Origin: Nanobdellota archaeon
Lineage (GTDB): Archaea; Nanobdellota; Nanobdellia; Pacearchaeales; GW2011-AR1
NCBI GenBank assembly: GCA_020056045.1
Contig: JAGVIM010000001.1
Span: 1-5,587, forward strand
Reading direction: 5' to 3'
Length of the DNA stretch: 5,587 bases
Under the pieces are notes generated by a model. It saw only the letters and a program-made list of their open reading frames with translations, was not told the DNA's origin and ran no database searches. Below are positions 1-5,587 of the stretch, piece after piece. The translations under genes were made by a program, and so were the position numbers. How positions within the stretch are numbered: position 1 is the stretch's first letter; each line of letters starts with the position of its first letter.

Positions 1-40
1 TCTTAGAAATAAGCATTGCCTACTTATCTTCTTCATTTAA

Positions 41-378
41 TTAGATAGAGATATCTTTCATAAGAACATCTGCGGATGTTCTGTAATGAGAAATTAGATA
101 TAAGAAGGGTTGAATTGGGTTTAAAAGATAAACAAATATTTGACTTAGCCAAATCTGAAGAAAGGGTAATATTAACACTTGATAAACATTTTTTAAACAA
201 AGTAAAATTTCCCCCAAAAGAATCTTCTGGAATTGTATTCATAAAAATACATCCACCATTGATTGATTCAGTATATTTTACACTAGAGAAGCTATTTAAA
301 TCAGTTAATTCTCCAGATTTTAAAGGAAGATTATTTACTCTAACAAATTCTGGATTCAAGGTATTTCCTAAATTTTGA
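41..378 (+). pseudogene. PIN-like DUF5615 family protein, decayed N-terminus
   Basis: The open part (ATG at 76, stop at 376-378, 100 residues) matches the body and C-terminal half of the DUF5615/Mut7-C-like PIN family. It reads D-I-R-R-V, then GLKDKQIFDLA, then RVILTLDKHF, then FPP, GIVFIKIHPP and a final GRLFTL...GFKV strand. The family normally begins with a D-E/A-D-(L/I) strand and an R-x-x-x-x-LR-x-x-G-x-D-V helix. Here those pieces occur in other frames: LDRDI in the frame from 41, then SFIRTSADVL at 54-83, then NEKLDIRR from about 85. At least two indels therefore separate them, and no start codon precedes the first piece. The usual final DxDF acidic pair reads DKHF, so one likely metal ligand is replaced by His. 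DUF5615 proteins are putative toxins often paired with a DUF433 antitoxin; the partner would lie before the window and is not seen. I infer a dead or dying gene. Two sequencing indels are the alternative. ATG 76 as a true start is unlikely because it would remove the first catalytic Asp. Confidence 0.62.
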
Positions 379-646
379 TAAAATTCAGATAATTTTAATG
401 GTAAAATTGTGTTATTATTCAAAGATAAGTTTGAAATAATGTAATAATTTGGTTCTCCTTCTAGTTTGTTTATTTGATTTATCATGTTTGTTTCTCCCTC
501 CTATCATCCCTTATTTTATCTATTATTATCTTATCTACTTTGTAAGTTATGAGTGATATTGATTGAGTTATGTATGAGTTTTGCTTACTTATACAACTCA
601 CCTTTGTTTTACATTAAGATAATTATACTATCTAGTTATAATTTTA
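379..646. other. Intergenic region with imperfect inverted repeats
   Basis: I see no convincing gene between the DUF5615 remnant and the glycosyltransferase stop. The stretch contains several copies of a TGAGT core (550-554, 564-568, 575-579). An imperfect hairpin pairs GAGTT (565-569) and GTAT (572-575) with ATAC (591-594) and AACTC (595-599), with a two-base bulge. ATGAGTTT at 574-581 can alternatively pair with AAACTCAT at 654-661, across the glycosyltransferase stop codon. No clear T-run for minus-strand termination is visible. Confidence 0.4.
495..501 (-). promoter_or_regulatory. Strong Shine-Dalgarno sequence on the minus strand
   Basis: Read on the minus strand this is AGGAGGG, ten bases before an ATG at 485-483. 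An AT-rich TATA-like stretch (ATAAAATA, about 514-521) lies further upstream. It is the best ribosome-binding site in the window, yet the ORF it serves (485 down to 33) mostly runs antisense to the DUF5615 remnant and resembles no family I know. It could mark the surviving 5' end of a lost gene. Confidence 0.35.
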
Positions 647-1675
647 TTAATACAAACTCATTTGTGTATCTTTATATTGGCTTCTAATCTTATTTCCATT
701 TATCATTACATCTCTGATGTAATATCTTTGCTCATAGTGAGATGTGTTTAATTGAATCTTGATTAAAAGATCAATTATTATTCCTGCAATAAAGAAAAGA
801 ATTGTTGAAAGTCCAAAGAATATTGAAAGGAAGAACCAGCCATTACTGTTTAATGATTGTCCTTCAAATATTCTTGAATATATTGAATATAATCCTGATA
901 ATGTTGCTATTATAAATGAGAAAACACTTAGATAACCAAATACATGAAGGGGTCTTTGGGAATATTTTTGAATAAACCAGATATATAATAAATCAATAAA
1001 TCCTCTTATTGCTTTACTATAGCCATATTTTGTTTCTCCTTCATATCTTGGTCTGTGATTAACCACTAATTCTCCAATCTTAAATCCTTTCCATCCTAAT
1101 AATGCTAAAATATATCTGTGCATTTCACCCTGAAGATCTAGGCTTTTTGCAGCTTCACGTTTGTAAATACGGAGAGTACATCCTGTGTCATGAACTTTAT
1201 CTTTTATTAGGAAACTTCTTAGTAACTTTCCTGTTTTTGTTAGGATTTTTATTCCTGCTTTATCTTTTCTGTTTTTTCTCCAGCCACAAACAACATCAAG
1301 ATTTTCTTCATTCATCTTTTTAATCATTTTTGGGATGTCATGAGGATCATTTTGCATATCAGAATCCATTGAAATGATTATTTCACCTCTTGCTGCTTTA
1401 AATCCTGCATCTAAAGCAGTTGCTTGACCATAGTTTCTATTAAGATTGATTATTTTTGCATGAGTTAATTCTTTTAATTCATTCAAAGAATTATCCTTAC
1501 TTCCATCATTTATGTAAATAATTTCGTAGATACGTCCAATCTTATCCATTACTTCTTGTATTTCATTGTGTAATTTATGGATATTTCCACTTTCATTATA
1601 TACTGGGATAACCAGTGAATAATATATTTGTATATCTTCCTCTTTGTTTTCTTTCATTTTTAGGTTAATTATCAT
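647..1675 (-). CDS. Membrane-anchored family-2 glycosyltransferase (polyprenyl-phosphate sugar synthase type)
   Basis: This is a 342-residue GT2 enzyme of the DPM1/GtrB/ArnC-like branch, which moves a sugar from a nucleotide donor to polyprenyl (dolichol) phosphate at the cytoplasmic membrane face. Residues counted from ATG 1675: VIPVYNE 22-28 opens the Rossmann-like fold, NDGSKD 56-61 binds the nucleotide, and DSDMQND 104-110 supplies the metal-binding DxD. DTGC..R at 163-169 and HRPR..GETKYG at 207-218 are the family's acceptor-side motifs. An amphipathic stretch (about 224-242) leads to two membrane helices (about 244-263 and 279-304). The frame can be extended to a TTG at 1690, but its GGAG (1688-1685) is better read as the Shine-Dalgarno, nine bases before ATG 1675, and TATA placement agrees. 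The length is usual for the two-helix type and all key residues are present. Sugar and acceptor cannot be told. It may feed surface-protein or S-layer glycosylation; the divergent secreted-protein gene fits this but does not prove it. Confidence 0.93.
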   Translation of the reverse strand: MIINLKMKENKEEDIQIYYSLVIPVYNESGNIHKLHNEIQEVMDKIGRIYEIIYINDGSKDNSLNELKELTHAKIINLNRNYGQATALDAGFKAARGEIIISMDSDMQNDPHDIPKMIKKMNEENLDVVCGWRKNRKDKAGIKILTKTGKLLRSFLIKDKVHDTGCTLRIYKREAAKSLDLQGEMHRYILALLGWKGFKIGELVVNHRPRYEGETKYGYSKAIRGFIDLLYIWFIQKYSQRPLHVFGYLSVFSFIIATLSGLYSIYSRIFEGQSLNSNGWFFLSIFFGLSTILFFIAGIIIDLLIKIQLNTSHYEQRYYIRDVMINGNKIRSQYKDTQMSLY

Positions 1676-1718
1676 TTTTATTATCTCCAATTGGATATAA
1701 AATTATCTATTTATACTA

Positions 1719-1726
1719 CTTATAAA
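1719..1726 (-). promoter_or_regulatory. TATA box of the glycosyltransferase
   Basis: The minus strand reads TTTATAAG. Placing transcription start about 25-28 bases downstream gives a leader of roughly 20 bases that just includes the GGAG ribosome-binding site and ATG 1675. The spacing is inferred from archaeal promoters in general. Confidence 0.5.
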
Positions 1727-1779
1727 TCTTATGTTTAGTGTAACTTTATAGTAACTAAATATTATACTAGGTCATAATA

Positions 1780-1787
1780 TTTATAAG
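1780..1787 (+). promoter_or_regulatory. Probable TATA box of the first TSP1 protein gene
   Basis: The plus strand carries TTTATAAG, the same octamer as the divergent glycosyltransferase promoter, 53 bases from it and pointing the other way. It predicts a leader of about 65-70 bases containing GAGATG (1865-1870), a weak Shine-Dalgarno seven bases before ATG 1878. A second AT-rich box at about 1851-1860 is too close to the ATG for the usual spacing. Confidence 0.4.
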
Positions 1788-1877
1788 GGATTGAATATAG
1801 TTATATTATACATATTTATCTTAATTAGGTAGTTAAAAAGTAGAAAATGATAATATAAAATAAAGAGATGTAGAAAT

Positions 1878-3038
<1,161 letters not shown>

Positions 3039-3062
3039 GATAAAGGGTTATTGGAAATATTG

Positions 3063-3242
3063 TTAATAAAAATGTTAAGGTATAGATGTTAAATTTAGCT
3101 ATGGGTGATATGCATAAGCGATTATAAAATGATTACATAACTGAGTAAATATGAGATTAGGCATAATAATTAAATTAATCATAGAGTTAGGGTATAATAT
3201 TCTGTTTTATTGTAACTTTTTAGTTATTAATAATGTTAAGGT
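3063..3242 (+). repeat. Imperfect direct repeat TTAATA..ATGTTAAGGT
   Basis: TTAATAAAAATGTTAAGGT (3063-3081) recurs as TTAATAATGTTAAGGT (3227-3242), identical apart from a three-base gap; the last 11 bases (AATGTTAAGGT) match exactly. The copies bracket most of the gap between paralogue 1 and the BRO-N gene. No function can be assigned. Confidence 0.4.
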
Positions 3243-3273
3243 GAATGAATGGAAAAATAAACTTCTTTACTAA
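3151..3273 (+). CDS. Doubtful 40-residue hydrophobic small ORF
   Basis: The frame runs from ATG 3151 to TAA 3271-3273 and encodes a peptide starting MRLGIIIKLIIELG. Residues 4-26 are hydrophobic and the end is polar and basic. A TATA-like TTATAAAA at 3122-3129 lies about 25 bases before the ATG, the distance expected for a leaderless archaeal transcript. I recognise no family. The 3' end overlaps the palindrome that precedes the BRO-N gene. In DNA this AT-rich an open stretch of 40 codons is not rare, so this may be chance. Confidence 0.18.
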   Translation: MRLGIIIKLIIELGYNILFYCNFLVINNVKVNEWKNKLLY

Positions 3274-3292
3274 AAGTTTATAACTTTTAGTA
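3268..3292. promoter_or_regulatory. Perfect 11-bp-arm palindrome centred on a TATA-like box
   Basis: TACTAAAAGTT (3268-3278) and AACTTTTAGTA (3282-3292) are perfect inverted repeats around a TAT spacer. The centre itself reads GTTTATAAC, a good TATA box. Its midpoint is about 26 bases before ATG 3306, so transcription would start at or next to the start codon (leaderless). A dimeric repressor bound here would block TBP directly. I infer a promoter/operator of the BRO-N gene, possibly autoregulated. A hairpin acting in RNA from upstream transcription is the alternative. Confidence 0.6.
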
Positions 3293-3305
3293 GCTAGGAT
3301 GTTTT

Positions 3306-4202
3306 ATGAAAAAAGAAGAAAAAGAAAGTGAGGTTTCTAAAGAAGAGACTCATATTGCTATCTTTAATGGAAAAACAATAAGAAAAAAGCTTGTTAATGA
3401 TAAATGGTTTTTTTCTGTTGTAGATGTAGTTGGGGTTTTGACAGATAGTAGTGATTCTAATGATTATTGGTATAGGTTAAAAAAGAGAGAGCAGGAATCT
3501 TCTGGAATTGAACTATCGACATTTTGTCGACAGTTGAAACTTATAGCAGAAGATGGTAAGTTAAGAGAAACTGATTGTTCTGATACAGAAGGTATTTTTA
3601 GAATAATTCAGTCAATTCCTTCTAAGAAAGCAGAGCCATTCAAAAGATGGCTGGCTAAAGTAGGTTATGAAAGGATTCAAGAAATAGAAAATCCTGAACT
3701 TGCACAAGAAAGAATGAAGAAACTTTATGAATTAAAAGGTTATTCTAAAGACTGGATTGATAAGAGACTTCGAGGCATAGCAATAAGGCAGGATCTGACT
3801 GATGAATGGAAAAATAGAGACATTAATGAGGAAATAGAATTTGCCATATTAACTAATGAAATAAGTCAGGCAACTTTTGGAAAAACTGTTGAAGAATATA
3901 AGAAATTTAAGGGCTTGAAAAGAGAAAATTTAAGGGATCATATGGATGAGCTTGAGTTAATATTTGGCATGCTGGGAGAAAAAGTTACAACTGAAATTAC
4001 AATTAATAAAAATGCACAAGGATTTGATGAATGTTCTGTTGCTGCAAGACAAGGTGGAGAGGTTGCAGGCAATGCAAGAAAAGAAGCAGAAGAAAAAATA
4101 GGCAGACCTGTTGTTAGTGAGGATAATTTTTTGGATACTTCGGAAAAGTTAAAGAAAAGAAAGAGAAAAAGACAAGAAATGGATTTTATAGAAAATAATT
4201 AG
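3306..4202 (+). CDS. BRO-N domain protein with DinD-like C-terminal region
   Basis: The 298-residue product begins with a BRO-N (BRO/antirepressor type) domain at about 15-125. Diagnostic parts are WFFSVVDVVGVLTDS (34-48), the YW...LKKR segment (54-61), LSTFCRQLKL (70-79), DTEGIFRIIQSIPS (93-106) and KAEPFKRWLAKVGYERI (108-124). BRO-N domains bind DNA and occur in viral antirepressors and in chromosomal copies. The second half (about 150-275) includes WIDKRLRGIAIRQDLTDEW, FKGLKRENLRDHM...LEL (201-218) and GGEVAGNARKE (250-260). This resembles the C-terminal part of DNA-damage-inducible DinD. The final 20 residues are very basic (KKRKRKR). Length and motifs look complete. ATG 3306 is favoured because it sits at leaderless distance from the TATA-centred palindrome; an ATG at 3299 is out of frame. 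It lies between two paralogous surface-protein genes, with its own promoter and 3' T-run, and looks like an independent, possibly inserted unit. The biological role is not known. Confidence 0.92.
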   Translation: MKKEEKESEVSKEETHIAIFNGKTIRKKLVNDKWFFSVVDVVGVLTDSSDSNDYWYRLKKREQESSGIELSTFCRQLKLIAEDGKLRETDCSDTEGIFRIIQSIPSKKAEPFKRWLAKVGYERIQEIENPELAQERMKKLYELKGYSKDWIDKRLRGIAIRQDLTDEWKNRDINEEIEFAILTNEISQATFGKTVEEYKKFKGLKRENLRDHMDELELIFGMLGEKVTTEITINKNAQGFDECSVAARQGGEVAGNARKEAEEKIGRPVVSEDNFLDTSEKLKKRKRKRQEMDFIENN

Positions 4203-4228
4203 GTTATTTTTTATTAATTTAATTTATT
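4203..4228 (+). terminator. T-rich termination region after the BRO-N gene
   Basis: Directly after the TAG stop comes a run of six T (4207-4212) within a longer T-rich stretch. Archaeal RNA polymerase terminates on such U-tracts without needing a hairpin, so this is a plausible 3' end. Confidence 0.4.
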
Positions 4229-4240
4229 ATAGGCTGGTTG

Positions 4241-4342
4241 TAGATTAAAATTAAGATGAGTTTATTATCAATTTGCTACTCATCTACCCACTACATTTGA
4301 TTTATTCTATTGTAGAGGGTAAGATTTTTTCTTTTTAATCTA
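4241..4342. ncRNA. Candidate structured element: nested inverted repeats forming a three-way junction
   Basis: Three sets of complementary segments are nested. Outer stem P1 pairs TAGATTAAAA (4241-4250) with TTTTAATCTA (4333-4342), 10 perfect pairs. P2 pairs AGATGAGT (4254-4261) with ACTCATCT (4278-4285), 8 pairs and a 16-base loop. P3 pairs ACCCACTACA (4286-4295) with TGTAGAGGGT (4311-4320), with one A/A mismatch and a 15-base loop. P2 and P3 abut, as coaxially stacked helices do in a three-way junction, and a run of six T (4325-4330) follows P3. It could be a small RNA, a leader or 3'UTR element, or a miniature transposon, since the outer repeats are terminal, flanked by TA, and 102 bases apart. 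I match it to no known RNA family. Confidence 0.42.
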
Positions 4343-4375
4343 GTGGTTTTAGTTATTACTTAATAATTACACTAG
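4340..4375 (+). repeat. Hairpin just upstream of the paralogue 2 promoter
   Basis: CTAGTG (4340-4345) pairs with CACTAG (4370-4375), and inside it AGTTATT (4351-4357) pairs with AATAATT (4362-4368, one G-T wobble) around an ACTT loop. Its first three bases overlap the outer stem of the preceding element, so the two folds compete. It ends ten bases before the TATA box. Confidence 0.35.
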
Positions 4376-4385
4376 TATAGAAATC

Positions 4386-4393
4386 TTTAAAAA
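4386..4393 (+). promoter_or_regulatory. TATA box of the second TSP1 protein gene
   Basis: TTTAAAAA with AAATC before it and GGG after it lies about 25 bases before ATG 4415. No Shine-Dalgarno is present between them, so a leaderless transcript starting at or near the ATG is likely. Confidence 0.45.
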
Positions 4394-4414
4394 GGGTTTA
4401 ATTTTGATAGACCT

Positions 4415-5470
4415 ATGAGTTTATTAAAAAAGTCATCAAAGAGTAATAGTGAAAAATCAAGGAATGCAAAAGCTTACGGAAAGATATTTGGTTTGTTACT
4501 TGCCGGATTTATACTTACTATGTTAATTATTTCTGTTCCTGCAAAGGCATTTGTTCTTGATTTAGCTATGAGTCAAAATAATGTTGAAGTTGGAGAACTA
4601 GTTGTTTTTACTGTTTCTGTTGATATTAATTCAAATGAAAATCTTCAAATATCTAAATTAATGCTTGAATTAAAAGGAGATAGAAATTATTTATGTGAGT
4701 TTAATGTTGATGGAATTATTTTAAGTGGTTGCAATGGAATTACAATAAATGCTAGTAAAATATTTACTTCAGAATATTCCTATAGCTATGGTTATGGCTA
4801 TGGAGCTCAGAAGTTAAGCTATGAAATAAGGTTGAATACGGATAATTATGATATCGGAGAGTATAGTACAAAATTAAGTGCTTTTTCAGGAAATAGTGTT
4901 CATACTCAAGAAGGTCATAGTTTAACAATAAGTTCTGGTGGAAGTTCAAGTGCTATAAGATATAGTTCAAGCAGTTCTAGTAAAGTTTGCTTAAATGGAT
5001 GGAAATGTAGTGATTGGAGTTCTTGTTCTGATGGAGAACAAACAAGAACATGTGAAATGCTTCCAAATTGCTATCTTGATAATATGCCTGCTGAAAAAAG
5101 AGTTTGTTTAGCTAGTGGAAATGAATATGATGAAGAAAAGGCAACAATTAGACTATTTAATGGTTTATCAAATGGTTTTTCTGGAGATGCTCTTGTTCTA
5201 AGTCCAGTAAGTTCTGGAGGTTCTGAACCTACAACCCTAGAAGAATTAAATCAAATTAATGATATAAGATTGTCAATAATGAATTATTCTCTTCAAGAAA
5301 ATGATAAGATAATGATATTATTATTGGTTTTGATCTTACTTATAGTAATTTTAATTGGATTCATACTTGGTATCCTTATTGCTAGAAGCATGAGAAGAGC
5401 AAGAAGAAGAAAAATAAGGAGAGCTAGAAGAAGAAGACTTGAAAGAATAAGATACAGGCCAGTAAAGTGA
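4415..5470 (+). CDS. Secreted, membrane-anchored TSP1-like repeat protein with Arg-rich cytoplasmic tail (paralogue 2)
   Basis: This 351-residue protein is a paralogue of the gene product at 1878-3038. The signal peptide has basic residues in its first 23 positions, a hydrophobic core at about 24-41 and an AKA site at 45; the mature chain again starts FVLDL. The beta-rich domain (46-174) keeps the cysteine pair (C94, C106) and the LSYEIRLNTDNY..GEYSTKL block (134-154), but its Gly/Tyr loop is only about ten residues. A Ser-rich linker (174-189) precedes the TSP1-like module, whose six cysteines (C192, C198, C204, C213, C219, C231) have exactly the spacing of paralogue 1. The stalk (232-297) lacks the Asn runs and the ITGAVIG motif. 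A membrane helix (about 298-323) is followed by a tail of 28 residues, 15 of them Arg. By the positive-inside rule the tail is cytoplasmic. Possible N-glycosylation sites are N112 and N290. A surface adhesion or sensing role is inferred from the architecture only. Confidence 0.9.
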   Translation: MSLLKKSSKSNSEKSRNAKAYGKIFGLLLAGFILTMLIISVPAKAFVLDLAMSQNNVEVGELVVFTVSVDINSNENLQISKLMLELKGDRNYLCEFNVDGIILSGCNGITINASKIFTSEYSYSYGYGYGAQKLSYEIRLNTDNYDIGEYSTKLSAFSGNSVHTQEGHSLTISSGGSSSAIRYSSSSSSKVCLNGWKCSDWSSCSDGEQTRTCEMLPNCYLDNMPAEKRVCLASGNEYDEEKATIRLFNGLSNGFSGDALVLSPVSSGGSEPTTLEELNQINDIRLSIMNYSLQENDKIMILLLVLILLIVILIGFILGILIARSMRRARRRKIRRARRRRLERIRYRPVK

Positions 5471-5483
5471 AGGCTCTATTAAA

Positions 5484-5501
5484 TTTTTGTTACTTATTTT
5501 T
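5484..5501 (+). terminator. T-tract terminator after paralogue 2
   Basis: Two runs of five T (5484-5488 and 5497-5501) follow the stop codon at 5468-5470 by 13-31 bases, the pattern expected for archaeal U-tract termination. Confidence 0.4.
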
Positions 5502-5505
5502 CATA

Positions 5506-5525
5506 AAACTCACTAGAGTGAGTTT
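5506..5525. promoter_or_regulatory. Palindrome with 9-bp perfect arms next to a TATA-like box
   Basis: AAACTCACT (5506-5514) and AGTGAGTTT (5517-5525) are perfect inverted repeats around AG. TTTATAAT (5523-5530) overlaps the right arm, resembling the TATA-overlapping palindrome before the BRO-N gene though the sequence differs. It may be an operator for a gene beyond the window or a 3'-end hairpin. The remaining bases to 5587 are AT-rich with no gene visible. Confidence 0.4.
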
Positions 5526-5587
5526 ATAATGCTTATGTTTTTATTGAATAGTAATAGTTCTTTAAAATAAAAAATATTTTTTTAAAA

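Noticed and set aside
1102..1323. 73-codon plus-strand ORF rich in Leu and Phe
   Set aside because: It lies wholly antisense to the catalytic part of the glycosyltransferase, whose motifs are unmistakable; the hydrophobic composition is a frame shadow.
1676..1690. TTG at 1690 as start of the glycosyltransferase
   Set aside because: The GGAG within this extension is correctly placed as ribosome-binding site for ATG 1675, and the TATA box position fits the shorter form.
3513..3533. Imperfect palindrome CTATCGACA-TTT-TGTCGACAG, reminiscent of an SOS operator
   Set aside because: It is inside the BRO-N coding region over LSTFCRQ, a segment conserved in the family, so the protein explains the bases; it matches no archaeal operator I know.
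3163..4230. Inverted AT-only match (3163-3179 against 4213-4230, 17 of 18) flanking the BRO-N gene
   Set aside because: Both copies are built only of A and T in very AT-rich intergenic DNA, so a chance match is plausible; no transposase or target duplication is attached to it.
4764..4949. 61-codon minus-strand ORF rich in Tyr and His
   Set aside because: It is antisense to the conserved LSYEIRLNTDNY block of paralogue 2 and reflects the composition of that gene.

Overview
The window looks like chromosomal DNA from an AT-rich archaeon, most likely a DPANN lineage of the Woesearchaeota/Pacearchaeota type. The basis is low GC by eye, archaeal-style TATA boxes (TTTATAAG and similar), apparently leaderless starts beside one Shine-Dalgarno start, and secreted proteins that combine a six-cysteine thrombospondin type-1 (TSP1)-like module, Gly/Tyr- and Asn-rich linkers and a C-terminal membrane anchor. 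The phylum assignment is recalled from family knowledge, not tested.

Layout. At 41-378 (+) lies the decayed copy of a PIN-like DUF5615 (toxin-type) gene whose N-terminus is spread over three frames. Positions 379-646 hold no convincing gene. They contain imperfect inverted repeats and, on the minus strand, a strong ribosome-binding site in front of a doubtful ORF. At 647-1675 (-) is an intact membrane-anchored family-2 glycosyltransferase of the polyprenyl-phosphate (dolichol-phosphate) type. It is transcribed divergently from a secreted TSP1 protein at 1878-3038 (+), with two identical TATA octamers facing away from each other. Positions 3039-3305 hold a doubtful 40-codon ORF and end in an 11-bp perfect palindrome centred on a TATA-like box. 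This leads straight into a BRO-N/DinD-like gene at 3306-4202 (+). Positions 4203-4414 hold a T-rich stop region, a nested set of inverted repeats that can fold as a three-way junction, and the promoter of a second secreted TSP1 protein at 4415-5470 (+). The last 117 bases carry T-tracts and a 9-bp-arm palindrome but no gene.

How the parts relate. The two secreted proteins are clear paralogues: same mature N-terminus, same cysteine spacing and long identical nucleotide stretches. They differ in linker length and in their C-terminal tails. They look like a tandem pair of cell-surface proteins separated by a BRO-N/DinD-like gene, a family common in viruses and mobile DNA. The glycosyltransferase could supply lipid-linked sugar for glycosylating such surface proteins, but only proximity and a few N-X-S/T sequons support this. 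The least explained parts are the structured 4241-4342 element, the TATA-centred palindrome before the BRO-N gene, and the rapidly expanding low-complexity segments of the first TSP1 paralogue.
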